A DNA stretch of 64,000 nt, taken from assembly GCA_016290995.1 (NCBI GenBank), contig JAEEVR010000006.1:56854-120853 (forward strand), in the 5' to 3' direction. Shown one piece after another: positions 8,841-19,034 of the stretch. Positions within the stretch are counted from its first letter, which is position 1, and the number at the start of each line of letters is the position of its first letter. The stretch is from Treponema sp. (GTDB lineage: Bacteria > Spirochaetota > Spirochaetia > Treponematales > Treponemataceae). Below the pieces are notes generated by a model, which worked only from the letters and a program-made list of their open reading frames with translations, did not search any database and had not been told where the DNA came from. The position numbers were made by a program, and so were the translations under genes.

Positions 8841-9656
8841 TTGTTTGACCAGCTTTTGTCGCAGGCGCCTGTGTTCCTGCTTGTAGCAATAAGATGTTTC
8901 TCGCTTTTGATGACGCTTCCCTTGTTTAGCATGCGAAACATTCCCAGCGCGGCAAAGGTTGCCTTGGCGGGCTTTATGGCCTTTAACATTTATGGCCAGG
9001 TCGATTACTCCTCTTACTCAAAATTCTTGTCGCCCGAGCAAACTTTTACGGCGCAATTCATTATGCTGATGGTCGGCGAGGCCTTGATCGGCGTTATCAC
9101 CGGTTTTTACATCACGATAATTTTCGCCGCCTTTAGCACGGCCGGCCAGTTCTTTGCCTTCCAAATGGGCTTTTCGGCCAGCGAAGTTTACGACGCCCTT
9201 AGCCAGGTCGAAAACCCCCTTATGGGCCAGTACCTAAACTTGATCGCTATGCTGATATTCATGCAAACGCGGCTTTTCCAAAAGCTCTTTTTGGGCGGCT
9301 TGGTTTCCAGCTTTAAAACTTTAAACGCTTTTTCCATAGTGAACGACATGCTTTCCGGCGCCGTTTTGCCGCGCTTCTTTATGAAGGGCTTGTCGGAACT
9401 TTTTGCCAACGCGCTTGTGATTTCGCTCCCGATTATTGGAACTTTGATGCTGATTACGATTTCGACCGGCATTCTTTCAAAGGCGGCGCCGCAGATGAAC
9501 CTTTTAAGCGAAGGTTTCCCGGTGATGCTTTTGACTTCATTCTTTATTTTGACCGCTTTGATGCCAAGCTTGATAGACGCGTTCAACAGATGCTTTGACG
9601 GCGGCTTTGCCCGCCTTGAGCAGTTGTTTTTAGCTTTAGGGGGCAAAAGGATATGA
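8841..9656 (+). CDS. fliR: Flagellar export protein FliR
   Basis: Hydrophobic; PLFSMRNIPSAAKVALAGFMAF; TTG start behind AGGAGAGAG; gene order. Confidence 0.93.
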   Translation: MFDQLLSQAPVFLLVAIRCFSLLMTLPLFSMRNIPSAAKVALAGFMAFNIYGQVDYSSYSKFLSPEQTFTAQFIMLMVGEALIGVITGFYITIIFAAFSTAGQFFAFQMGFSASEVYDALSQVENPLMGQYLNLIAMLIFMQTRLFQKLFLGGLVSSFKTLNAFSIVNDMLSGAVLPRFFMKGLSELFANALVISLPIIGTLMLITISTGILSKAAPQMNLLSEGFPVMLLTSFFILTALMPSLIDAFNRCFDGGFARLEQLFLALGGKRI

Positions 9657-10756
9657 GCTTTGAAGACATAGACTTGCAGTGGTTTGCCGCCGAAGACGAG
9701 GGAAGAACTGAGGAGCCCTCGGACCTAAAACTTGAAAAAGCCAGAAAAGAAGGCCGCGTCGCAAAAAGCCAAGAAGTCAACGGCGCCTTTGTGTTTGTGT
9801 TTTCCGTTTTAACCTTGATGCTTTTGGCAAAGTGGCTGTTGAAGAATTTTGAGGAAATCTTGGTTTTCTTTTTTACAAGATGCGCGCAAGGAAACGCAGT
9901 TAGCGGAACCAGCGCCGTTGTCTTCTTTAATTATTTTATCAAGATGGTTCTCCCGATTTCATTTGTCGCTCTAATTGCCGGCGTTGCGGGCAACATAATC
10001 CAAAACCGCGGCTGGATGTTCAGCCTTAAGCCGATAACTCCAAACTTTAAGAAGATTCTTCCGCATTTTGGCGAATATTTTAAGAAGACTATTTTTTCTA
10101 GGCAGGGCGCCTTTAACATCGTAAAGTCCCTTGCAAAGGTCGCCGTGTTGGTGCTTGCCGCATTTACAATCATTAGGTCCAATATGGGCGAGCTGCTTTT
10201 TATCATCCACCAAAACGGAAACATTCTTGGCGCCTTTGGAAAAATCGCGTCGATCGCATTTAAGCTTTTGTTTTTTGCCGCGGTTTTCTTTTTGGTGATT
10301 TCGATTCCTGACTATGTTATCCAACGAAAGGAATTCATCGATTCCCTCAAGATGACAAAGCAGGAAGTAAAGGAAGAGTATAAGGAAATGGAAGGCGACC
10401 CCGAAGTAAAGGGCCGCATCAAGCAGGCGCAGCGCCAGCTTTTGGCTTCCAACATGCCAAAGGCTGTCGCCGAAAGCGATGTCGTCATCACAAACCCGAC
10501 GCACTTTGCCGTGGCGCTAAAGTATGACGCGGCGGCTAATGACGCTCCTATGGTCAACGCAAAGGGAGAGGATTTTATGGCGCAGCGCATCAAGGAAATC
10601 GCGCGCGAGAATGACGTTCCGATAGTGGAAAACAGGCCTTTGGCCCGAGGCCTCTATGCAGACGTCGAACTTGGCGCTATAATACCAAATAATTATTTAA
10701 ATGCTATAGTGTTGGTATATAGCCATTTGAAGAAGTTTAGCAACAACGCGTCTTAG
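9653..10756 (+). CDS. flhB: Flagellar export protein FlhB
   Basis: NPTHFAVALKYD autocleavage motif; EEPSDLKLEKARKEGRVAKSQEV. Confidence 0.97.
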   Translation: MSFEDIDLQWFAAEDEGRTEEPSDLKLEKARKEGRVAKSQEVNGAFVFVFSVLTLMLLAKWLLKNFEEILVFFFTRCAQGNAVSGTSAVVFFNYFIKMVLPISFVALIAGVAGNIIQNRGWMFSLKPITPNFKKILPHFGEYFKKTIFSRQGAFNIVKSLAKVAVLVLAAFTIIRSNMGELLFIIHQNGNILGAFGKIASIAFKLLFFAAVFFLVISIPDYVIQRKEFIDSLKMTKQEVKEEYKEMEGDPEVKGRIKQAQRQLLASNMPKAVAESDVVITNPTHFAVALKYDAAANDAPMVNAKGEDFMAQRIKEIARENDVPIVENRPLARGLYADVELGAIIPNNYLNAIVLVYSHLKKFSNNAS

Positions 10757-10794
10757 TGGAACGCGAGTAAATATAAAGGCCTGGGTGGGGACTT

Positions 10795-12924
10795 ATGGCG
10801 CAAACGCAAGTAGGACAGAATAACACGCTCTCATTTATTCAACGGAACGCGGTAAGCGTAGGAGTGATCCTTGTCATTCTTATGTTGATCATTCCTCTTC
10901 CTTCCGTTTTATTGGATGTCTTTATGGCGATGAACTTGTCCGTTTCCGTCTTGCTTTTGCTTACGGTAATTTCAACGCCAAAGCCTTCGCGCCTTACGAC
11001 CTTTCCGCAGATAATTTTGCTTGTCACCTTGTTTGGCCTAAGCATAAACGTTTCGTCAACCCGATTGATTCTGACAAAGGGAAGCCAGTTTGACGGCCGC
11101 ATGGTAAGAGCCTTTTCTTCTTTTGTTGTAGGAAGCGACAAGGGAAGCGACGGCCTTGTGGTTGGAATGGTAATCTTTATCATTTTGATCGTTATCCAAA
11201 CAATCGTAATTACAAAGGGCGCCACCCGCGTAAGCGAAGTCGCCGCCCGCTTTGCCTTGGACTCGATGAGCCAAAAGAATTTTGCAGTTGACCAAGAGTT
11301 GAATTCCGGCGCCATCACAGAAGAAGAGGCTAGGGAAAAGAGAGCTGATATAAGAAACGAAAGCGACTTCTTTAGCGCGATGGACGGTTCCTCCAAGTTT
11401 GTAAGCGGAAACGTAATCGCAGGCATTTTTATCACCGTCGTAAACTTGGTGGCCGGTTTGATCACCGGAATGATTTTGCGCGGCGAGCCTTTTGGAAGCG
11501 CCATCGAAACTTATTCGCGCCTGACGATCGGCGACGGCCTCTTAAGCCAGATTCCGTCTCTTTTGCTTTCGTTCTCAACCGGCATGTTGGTAACAGCCAG
11601 CAATTCGGAAAACCAGCTAAGCGACGAATTGCAAAGCCAGTTTACAAGGTCCGGCATTACGTACATCATCGCCGGCGCCGCCATCGCCATTCTTGGCGTT
11701 TTGCCTGGAATGCCTTGGTACGTATTGATTCCTTTGGGAGCGATAAGCGTCTTTGCTGGAATCAGAATGCAAAGGGACAACGAAGCTCAAGAGCTTGCAA
11801 AAAAGCAAGCCGAAGCCACCGCCGCCGGAAAAACTCAGACGGGACAAAATCCCGCCGACACTTCTCCTGTCGTTCCGCTGGATCCGCTGTTGCTTGAGTT
11901 GGGCTACGCCTTGATCGCGCTTGTTGACGACGAAAAGGGCGCCAAGCTTTTGGAGCGCGTCACAAGAATTCGGCGCGAGATTGGACTTGACTTGGGACTT
12001 GTCGTTCCAAACATTAGAATCGTTGACTACATATCCTTGGATCCAAGCGAATACACGTTTAAGATTCGCGGAATCGAAGCGGGTCGCGCCAAGCTTAAGA
12101 TGGGCTACTATATGGCCATCAATACCGGCGACGTAAAGGAAGAAGTAAAGGGCGAGGCCACTCGCGACCCGGCTTTTGGAATGCCAGCCGTTTGGATCCC
12201 GGAAGACAAGCGCGCCGAAGTTGAGCGGGCGGGATACGCGGTGGTTGACACCCTTACTGTAATCGCCACCCACTTGACCGAAATCATCAGGAACCACGCC
12301 GCCGAAATTCTTGGAAGGAAAGAAGTCAAGCAAATCATTGACAAGGTTTCTGAAACGGACAAAGTCGTCGTCGACGAAGTTTTGGAAACCTGCAAGTTCA
12401 CATACGGACAAATCGAAAAGGTTTTGCAGAACCTCTTGCGCGAACAAGTTTCGATTCGCAACATCGTTCTTATTTTGGAAACTTTGGCAAACTACGGCCC
12501 TGCGGCCGGCCCTTGGATTTTGACCGAAAAAGTTCGCGAGGCTTTGGGAAAGCAAATATGCCTTCAGTACGCCGACGAAAACCACAAGCTGCGCGTAATG
12601 AATTTGTCGCAAGACTACGCCGAGCTTTTGCTTAACCATCAAGTTATTCCGTCCGACGGCTCAAAGCCCTATGTGGCGCTTGATCCGGTTGACGGCCGCA
12701 AGTGGATTTCTGACGTCAGCGCGGCTTTTGCCGCTATGCAGGAACGAGGCCTTGTGCCGATTATTCTTTGTCCTGCCGAAGTTCGCCTTTTGGTCAAGAC
12801 TTCTACAGAAAGAGAGTTGCCGGGAATCGTCGTTCTTTCAATTAACGAAGTGGTTGCCGCCGATACTAGCGTTGAGGTTGAGGCGCTTGGCGAAATTAAA
12901 GAAAGTGTTGAGGGGGTAGGCTGA
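10795..12924 (+). CDS. flhA: Flagellar export protein FlhA
   Basis: 709 aa; SLLLSFSTGMLVTASNSE; ARKREE-type FHIPEP family C-terminus. Confidence 0.97.
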   Translation: MAQTQVGQNNTLSFIQRNAVSVGVILVILMLIIPLPSVLLDVFMAMNLSVSVLLLLTVISTPKPSRLTTFPQIILLVTLFGLSINVSSTRLILTKGSQFDGRMVRAFSSFVVGSDKGSDGLVVGMVIFIILIVIQTIVITKGATRVSEVAARFALDSMSQKNFAVDQELNSGAITEEEAREKRADIRNESDFFSAMDGSSKFVSGNVIAGIFITVVNLVAGLITGMILRGEPFGSAIETYSRLTIGDGLLSQIPSLLLSFSTGMLVTASNSENQLSDELQSQFTRSGITYIIAGAAIAILGVLPGMPWYVLIPLGAISVFAGIRMQRDNEAQELAKKQAEATAAGKTQTGQNPADTSPVVPLDPLLLELGYALIALVDDEKGAKLLERVTRIRREIGLDLGLVVPNIRIVDYISLDPSEYTFKIRGIEAGRAKLKMGYYMAINTGDVKEEVKGEATRDPAFGMPAVWIPEDKRAEVERAGYAVVDTLTVIATHLTEIIRNHAAEILGRKEVKQIIDKVSETDKVVVDEVLETCKFTYGQIEKVLQNLLREQVSIRNIVLILETLANYGPAAGPWILTEKVREALGKQICLQYADENHKLRVMNLSQDYAELLLNHQVIPSDGSKPYVALDPVDGRKWISDVSAAFAAMQERGLVPIILCPAEVRLLVKTSTERELPGIVVLSINEVVAADTSVEVEALGEIKESVEGVG

Positions 12925-14147
12925 TGCTTGCCGATCAGAAAAAGCAAGAACTCTTATATCTTACAGCGGACACGATGGACGATTGCCGCGAACAGTTGGG
13001 AAAGCTTTACGGTTCCGACTACGAGATTATGGATCGCAAGAACACGACTCAAAATTACGGTCCGCTGGGCTTGTTTAAAAAGCCGGGCGTCAAAGTGACT
13101 TATGTGGTCAACCGCCGTTCCGAAAAGGCTTCGGTCTACGAAAGCGACGAAGAAACCCAGCGCTTGATTCGCGAAGAAATTTTGGCCCGCGCGACCGGCG
13201 GAAAGACAAAAACGGAAATTCAAATCAGCGAAATCAACAACAAGGTCAACGAGATTGCCGCCGCGATGCAAAAGATTCCGCGCTCTTCCGGCGAGGAACG
13301 GATAGAGTCGATCGACCGCATCGAAGAAATGCTTGACGACAACGAGTTTACGCGCGATTTTATAAGCGGAATCACCGCGCGCCTAAAAAGAGAATTTTCG
13401 CTTGACGACCTAAACGACTTCCATAAAGTCGAAAGGCAAGTCGTGGATTGGATCGGCGAATCGATCGAGATCGCAAAGCCCAAGACGCACAGGCCGCCGC
13501 GCGTAATCGTAATCGTAGGTCCTACCGGCGTCGGAAAGACAACGACAATCGGAAAGCTTGCCGCCCAAAATGTAATCATCCGCAAAAAGACTCCCGACAT
13601 GCCGCCTCTTAACATAACGATGATAACAATCGACAAGACTAGAATCGGAGCGGAAAAGCAGCTTCAAACTTTTGGCGAGGTTTTGGACTTGCCCGTTCAA
13701 AAGGCCGAGAACGCCGACGACTTAAAGAACATTTTTGAATCGATAAAGGGCGACTACGACGTAATCTACATCGACACCTCCGGCTACAGTCCCAACGATT
13801 CGGAAAACATCGCCCGCCTAAAGAGCACCCTTAGCGTTGACGGCTTGCATCCCGACGTGTACCTTGCCGTTACAGCTTCCACAAAGGCGAGCGACCTAAA
13901 GAACATAATGCAAAACTACGAGCCCTTTGGCTATACCTCTGTGATTGTCACCAAGTGCGACGAAACGACGCGCTTGGGCAATATAATAAGCGTGTTGAAC
14001 GAAAAGCGAAAGTCAATTTCTTACTGGACTGACGGACAAGTGATTTCGCGAAACATTCAGCGCGCTGGTGTCGTTGACTTTTTGATTCGTCTCGCAGGCT
14101 TTACTGTGGACAGAATTCATATCGAAGAAAAATTTGGAGAAAAATAA
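12924..14147 (+). CDS. flhF: Flagellar SRP-like GTPase FlhF
   Basis: GPTGVGKTTTIGKLAAQ, DTSGYSPND, TKCDET. Confidence 0.95.
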   Translation: MLADQKKQELLYLTADTMDDCREQLGKLYGSDYEIMDRKNTTQNYGPLGLFKKPGVKVTYVVNRRSEKASVYESDEETQRLIREEILARATGGKTKTEIQISEINNKVNEIAAAMQKIPRSSGEERIESIDRIEEMLDDNEFTRDFISGITARLKREFSLDDLNDFHKVERQVVDWIGESIEIAKPKTHRPPRVIVIVGPTGVGKTTTIGKLAAQNVIIRKKTPDMPPLNITMITIDKTRIGAEKQLQTFGEVLDLPVQKAENADDLKNIFESIKGDYDVIYIDTSGYSPNDSENIARLKSTLSVDGLHPDVYLAVTASTKASDLKNIMQNYEPFGYTSVIVTKCDETTRLGNIISVLNEKRKSISYWTDGQVISRNIQRAGVVDFLIRLAGFTVDRIHIEEKFGEK

Positions 14148-15024
14148 AATGGAAGACCAGATTAGCGAACTTAGAGAAATTATGAGAGGCGGTTCCGACC
14201 AAGCCAAGTCCCGCGACGTTCACAAGACCCGCGTCATCGCCATTACAAGCGGAAAGGGCGGCGTAGGAAAGTCAAACTTGGCCGTAAACATGGCCATCGC
14301 CTACGCCCAGTTGGGAAAGAAAGTAATCTTGATTGACGGCGACTTGGGCATGGCCAACGTAAACGTGCTTCTTAGCGTCGTCCCCAAATACAACTTGCTC
14401 CAAGTCATCAACAAGCAAAAGACGATGCAAGAAATCATCTTGGATTCCGAATACGGAATCAAGTTCATCGCCGGCGCCAACGGTTTTTCAAAAATCGCAA
14501 ACCTTAGCAAGGACGAGCTTGACTACTTTGCCACCCAGTTTTCTTCGCTCTCAAACGCCGACATCATCATCATAGACACAGGAGCTGGAATCTCCAACAA
14601 CGTTCTTTCGTTTGTCGCCGCCAGCGACGAAGTCTATGTCGTAACCACTCCCGAACCGACAGCCATTACCGACGCGTACGGAATGATTAAAATCATCACG
14701 ACCGAAATCGAAGACCGCGAAATCAACATCCAGCTTTTGGTAAACCGCGTCCATTCCGCCGAAGAAGGAAAGAGAATCGCCGACCGCATCATCACCATCG
14801 TCGGCCAGTTCCTCAACTACAAGGTCAACTACGTTGGCTTTGTTTACGAGGACGATACCGTTCCAAAGTCGGTGCTTAGGCAAAAGCCTTTTATTGTCGT
14901 CGCTCCGCAGTCAAAGCCGGCCATTTGCGTAAAGCACATCGTTGGCCGAATTGAGAAAACGGAGGCTCCTGACAACGAGGGAGTTTCAAATTTCCTAAAG
15001 AAATTTTTGGGCTTTAAAAAGTAA
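14134..15024 (+). CDS. flhG: MinD/ParA-like ATPase FlhG (YlxH)
   Basis: TSGKGGVGKSNLAVNMAIAYAQLGKKVILIDGDLGMANVNVLL. Confidence 0.95.
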   Translation: MEKNKMEDQISELREIMRGGSDQAKSRDVHKTRVIAITSGKGGVGKSNLAVNMAIAYAQLGKKVILIDGDLGMANVNVLLSVVPKYNLLQVINKQKTMQEIILDSEYGIKFIAGANGFSKIANLSKDELDYFATQFSSLSNADIIIIDTGAGISNNVLSFVAASDEVYVVTTPEPTAITDAYGMIKIITTEIEDREINIQLLVNRVHSAEEGKRIADRIITIVGQFLNYKVNYVGFVYEDDTVPKSVLRQKPFIVVAPQSKPAICVKHIVGRIEKTEAPDNEGVSNFLKKFLGFKK

Positions 15025-15031
15025 AAATTTG

Positions 15032-15060
15032 TAGCATTTTTTTAGAATGTGTGATATAAT
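15032..15060 (+). promoter_or_regulatory. Candidate internal promoter upstream of orf-fliA-fapA
   Basis: TGTGATATAAT extended -10 (15055-15060); weak -35 (TAGCAT). Confidence 0.5.
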
Positions 15061-15089
15061 ATAGTGAATTTTTGCAAGGGGAAAACGAA

Positions 15090-15920
15090 TTGATAAAAAT
15101 TAAGCCGATAGTTTTTAGCGCCTGTGCGGCGTTCGTTTTATCCTTTGTAATTGCAATCGCCTCAAAGTCGGGCTTTCCAGTCTCGCTTTTAAAGGCGACG
15201 ATTTTTGGGCTTTTGTTTGGAGCGATTGCGGTAGGCGTTCAGTTTGTCTACGCAAAGTTTTTGGTCGAAGGAAGCGCTCCCGCCGAAGCCGCGGAAGAGC
15301 CTAAGGCGATGGGCTCAAGAGTTGACTTGGTCGTAAGCGAAGAGGATTTGCCCGACGACAAGGAAGCTCCGGCCTTTTATGTTGAAGGAAAGCATGTCCT
15401 TTCAAACGAGGATGTAGGAAAGCCTTCAAGCCAGGCCAAGCCGGCCGCCCCTGCGGCTCCTTCCGCTCCAGAAGAAGCCTTTAGCGCGGCGGAGCAAAAC
15501 GAAGCGTTGGAGGCCGCCGAAAAAGTTCGCGAGCAAAAGGCCGCGGAGAACATAACGCAAAAGGCGGCGGAGGTTGCAAGCCGGCCCGCCAGCCCCGAGC
15601 CGCAAGAGAGTCTGGCGCCTTCCGCCGGCGACTCAAAGCCTGCGTTTTCGCCGGTCAATTTGGCGGCGGGCGGAGCTCCGGCAAGTTCTGGATCGGCGGG
15701 CGGCGACGAGTTGGACGACTTGCCTGATATTGGAGAAATTGGCGGCGGTTCAGGCGCGGAAGCGCAGGATGACGGCGTCATTGAAGATAGTGAGTTTGCG
15801 GAAGAAGGCATGGCGCATGTTCGCAGGCAGACCGAGCTTTCTGACGGAAAGGTGGCGGATGTAAAAGACGCTCCGATAATGGCGGAAGCGATTAGAACGA
15901 TATTGAAGACAGAAGAATAA
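15090..15920 (+). CDS. Conserved-position hypothetical membrane protein (two TM, long acidic Ala/Pro-rich cytoplasmic tail)
   Basis: Open frame between flhG and fliA; TTG start at 15090 with AAGGGG upstream. Confidence 0.7.
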   Translation: MIKIKPIVFSACAAFVLSFVIAIASKSGFPVSLLKATIFGLLFGAIAVGVQFVYAKFLVEGSAPAEAAEEPKAMGSRVDLVVSEEDLPDDKEAPAFYVEGKHVLSNEDVGKPSSQAKPAAPAAPSAPEEAFSAAEQNEALEAAEKVREQKAAENITQKAAEVASRPASPEPQESLAPSAGDSKPAFSPVNLAAGGAPASSGSAGGDELDDLPDIGEIGGGSGAEAQDDGVIEDSEFAEEGMAHVRRQTELSDGKVADVKDAPIMAEAIRTILKTEE

Positions 15921-15936
15921 AAGCAGGGTGTGGAGT

Positions 15937-16725
15937 ATGGAATCAACTCTTGTTGAAGAAAAGACAGAAGACGAACTTTGGAACGAATACAAGGAGACTC
16001 GCTCTCCCGACTTGCGCGACAAAATCATTCGGCAGTACATGCCGCTTGTAAAATATGTCGCCGGCAAGGTTAGCGTAGGCATGCCTTCTAGCGTAGAGTT
16101 TGACGACCTTGTGGGCTTTGGCCAATTTGGCCTTTTGGACGCCATCGAAAAATACGATCCGGATAAAAACGTAAAATTCAAGACATACGCCGTGACAAGA
16201 ATTCGCGGCGCCATCTTTGACGAGCTTCGCCAATTGGACTGGGTTCCCCGCAGCGTCCGCCAAAAGTCGCGCGAGATAGAAGACACAATCGGCGACCTTG
16301 AGGCCCGCCTTGGCCGTTCCGCCAGCGACGCCGAAATCGCCGGAAAGCTTGGCGTAAGCGAAGAAGAATACCAGCAAACTGTCATGAAGCTTTCGGGCAC
16401 CAGCGTTCTTTCTCTTAACGACGTTTGGTACAGCGGAAACGACAACGACCATATGTCAATCGGAGACAGCATCGAGTCTCCTTCAAGCCTTAACCCTGAC
16501 GTTATCGTGGAACGGGAGGAAATCCGCAAAATCATCATCCAGGCGATTAACGAGTTGCCGGAAAAAGAAAAGATGGTAATCGTTTTGTACTACCACGAAG
16601 ATTTGACTTTTAAGGAAATCGGACAAGTATTGGAAGTCAGCGAGTCGCGCATAAGCCAGTTGCACACAAAGGCAAACTTGCGCCTTAGAGCCAAGTTGAC
16701 TAACTTGCGAAAAGGAATTATGTAA
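15937..16725 (+). CDS. fliA: RNA polymerase sigma factor FliA/WhiG/SigD
   Basis: DLVGFGQFGLLDAIEKYDP; VTRIRGAIFDELRQLDWVPRSVR; LYYHEDLTFKEIGQVLEVSESRISQLHTKA. Confidence 0.97.
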   Translation: MESTLVEEKTEDELWNEYKETRSPDLRDKIIRQYMPLVKYVAGKVSVGMPSSVEFDDLVGFGQFGLLDAIEKYDPDKNVKFKTYAVTRIRGAIFDELRQLDWVPRSVRQKSREIEDTIGDLEARLGRSASDAEIAGKLGVSEEEYQQTVMKLSGTSVLSLNDVWYSGNDNDHMSIGDSIESPSSLNPDVIVEREEIRKIIIQAINELPEKEKMVIVLYYHEDLTFKEIGQVLEVSESRISQLHTKANLRLRAKLTNLRKGIM

Positions 16726-16727
16726 GA

Positions 16728-18698
16728 ATGGTTGGTCTTGAAGTCATCCGAAAAGACATGGAGACTCTGCTGGAGCAGGACAAGTCTCTCAACGCGATTG
16801 AGGTTAACGCCGATTCGCTTGACGAGGCCTTGGCCGACGCCGCCACTCAGCTTGACGCCAGAATCGTAAACCTTGAATATGAAATCCTAGAAAGGGGCAG
16901 CGACGGCTTTTTGGGCTTGGCAAAAAAGCCTTGGAAGCTTCGCATTTACCAAAACGCGGCCTCTCTTGCAAAAAAGAAAAAGTCCGCGGCCCAAGACGCT
17001 TTTGCAACGGACGAGCTTGACGAAGAGGTTAAGATTGTCGATCAGGACGGACTTTACTATATCCGACACTTTGGCGACGAGATTATGCTCAAAGTCATTA
17101 TGCCTGTTGGAAAAGGCCGCCATGTTGACGCCAAAGACATCATCAACGACGCCCGCCGTCCCGACACCGTTAGCATCGAAGAAGGAAAGATCAAGGAATA
17201 CGCCAAAAAGGGAACCAACGGAAATTACGAGCCTATTGGCCTTTACAAGCACATCAAGGCCGGCGACGCCATGCTTATCATTGACGTTTCCAAAGACGAG
17301 ATGGAAGCCACTCTTACGGCAACAGCTCCCGCTATGAGCGGAGGCGAAATCACGGCAGACCAAATCAGGCGCGCCTTGGAGACCCAGGGAGTTGTCGCCG
17401 GCATCGAAGACGACAAAATCGCCGAATGGGTTGACAATCCCGTTTACGGCGCTCCTTGCGAAGTCGCCCACGCCATTATGCCCCAAGACGGCCGCGACGC
17501 ATACATCGCCTTTAACTTTGAGACTGACCCGACAAAGCTTAAGATTAAAGAGGCCGGCGACGGCAAGGTTAACTTTAAGGAACTTAACAAAATTCAAAAC
17601 GTCGTCAAAGGCCAGCCCCTTGCCACAAAAATTCAGCCCGAGCGCGGAAAAGCCGGAAAAACCTTGTTTGGCCGCTACCTTGAGGCCAAGAACGGAAAAG
17701 ACATCAAGATTCCGTTGGGCAAAAACGTTGAGCTTGACAAAGACGGAGTCACAGTCATCGCCAGCGAGGCCGGCCGCGTTCACTACGACGACCAAAAAAT
17801 CAACGTCGAGCCTGTATTGGAATTGGAAAGCGTCGGAATCAAAACCGGCAACATCGACTTTTTGGGAAGCGTTATCGTCAAAGGAAACGTGGACGACGGC
17901 TACGAAATCAAGGCCACCGGCGACATCGAAATTTCCGGCACTGTCGGAAAAAGCTTTATCAAGAGCGAGCGCGGCAACATCATCGTTTCGGCCGGCATTT
18001 TTGGCCACGACGAAGGCGAAGTTCACTGCGGAAAGTCCTTGTGGGCCAAGTTCATTCAAAGCGCCAAGGTCGAGGTCGAAGAGTTCTGCATTGTTTCTGA
18101 CAGCATCATGAACAGCGAAGTAAGCGCGATGAAGCGCATTGTCCTTAACGGAAAAAAAGCCCAGATTACCGGCGGCCATCTCTTTGCCACCGAAGAAATC
18201 GCGGCCCGCAATATCGGCTCGCCAGGCGGCGGAACGGAAACAATCCTTGAAGTCGGCTTTGACCCCCGCGCCAAGCACCGCTTGGAATTAATCCAGGGCC
18301 AGCAAAACGATTTGGTTCGCGAGCTTGAGGACGTTGAGAACAACATTCTTACCTTGGAGAACTATAAAAAGGCCAGACGAACTCTTCCCAAAGAAAAAGA
18401 AGAGGCGCTTGCCCAATACAAGAGCCGCAGGCAAGAAATCACTATTGAATCAGAAAAGATTTCAGAAGAAATCGACCAAATACAGGAACATTTGCACGAG
18501 CTTAAGGTCTTTGGAAAGGTAAAGGCGGAAGGAAACGTCTTTGCGGGCGTCAAGATTTACATTCGCGACACCTTGCAGGAAGTCCGAGCCGACACTAAGA
18601 ACGTCACGTACTTTATGGAAGGCGGCTTTATCCGCACCGGAAAGTACGAGGCGCCCGACATGACCGGCCTCCAAATGCCGGAAGGATATTCAAGTTAA
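16728..18698 (+). CDS. FapA / DUF342 family polymerising protein
   Basis: Beta-helical DUF342 segment with C-terminal coiled coil; directly downstream of fliA. Confidence 0.85.
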   Translation: MVGLEVIRKDMETLLEQDKSLNAIEVNADSLDEALADAATQLDARIVNLEYEILERGSDGFLGLAKKPWKLRIYQNAASLAKKKKSAAQDAFATDELDEEVKIVDQDGLYYIRHFGDEIMLKVIMPVGKGRHVDAKDIINDARRPDTVSIEEGKIKEYAKKGTNGNYEPIGLYKHIKAGDAMLIIDVSKDEMEATLTATAPAMSGGEITADQIRRALETQGVVAGIEDDKIAEWVDNPVYGAPCEVAHAIMPQDGRDAYIAFNFETDPTKLKIKEAGDGKVNFKELNKIQNVVKGQPLATKIQPERGKAGKTLFGRYLEAKNGKDIKIPLGKNVELDKDGVTVIASEAGRVHYDDQKINVEPVLELESVGIKTGNIDFLGSVIVKGNVDDGYEIKATGDIEISGTVGKSFIKSERGNIIVSAGIFGHDEGEVHCGKSLWAKFIQSAKVEVEEFCIVSDSIMNSEVSAMKRIVLNGKKAQITGGHLFATEEIAARNIGSPGGGTETILEVGFDPRAKHRLELIQGQQNDLVRELEDVENNILTLENYKKARRTLPKEKEEALAQYKSRRQEITIESEKISEEIDQIQEHLHELKVFGKVKAEGNVFAGVKIYIRDTLQEVRADTKNVTYFMEGGFIRTGKYEAPDMTGLQMPEGYSS

Positions 18699-19030
18699 TG
18701 GCTTTGCAGCCTATTGACCTTCAGACAATGTATTCTCAAATGGCCAACGTCGCCCAGCGCGTGGCCAGCGAAGGACAGGGCGCCGCCTTGTCGCAATCGA
18801 TTCAAACCCAAAGCATTGTAAACCAAAACTTGCAGCAATCGCAAACCGTTCAAAAAACCGCGGCGAACGAGGCGCAAACAGGAAAGATTAAGGCCGACGC
18901 CAAAGGTTCGGACGGAGCGGAAGCCGGCGCCCAAAAGAAAAAGGAAGGCCAGCAAGAAGAGCCCCCAAAAAAGCAAGAGTACGAAATCAGAGATCCCGCG
19001 ATTGGCGTTCATATAAACATCACGAGGTAA
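18698..19030 (+). CDS. Small conserved-position hypothetical protein
   Basis: ATG overlaps the TAA of fapA; 110 aa, Gln/Lys-rich, coupled to the following gene. Confidence 0.65.
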   Translation: MALQPIDLQTMYSQMANVAQRVASEGQGAALSQSIQTQSIVNQNLQQSQTVQKTAANEAQTGKIKADAKGSDGAEAGAQKKKEGQQEEPPKKQEYEIRDPAIGVHINITR

Positions 19031-19034
19031 AAGA

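Noticed and set aside
9971-10504. 177-aa ORF antisense to flhB
   Set aside because: Shadow ORF; no independent support.
11617-12642. 341-aa ORF antisense to flhA
   Set aside because: Same codon-bias artefact; flhA is unambiguous on +.
16887-18278. 463-aa ORF antisense to the DUF342 gene
   Set aside because: Shadow ORF produced by strong codon bias on the real strand; no SD, repetitive nonsense composition, and the sense protein is clearly conserved.
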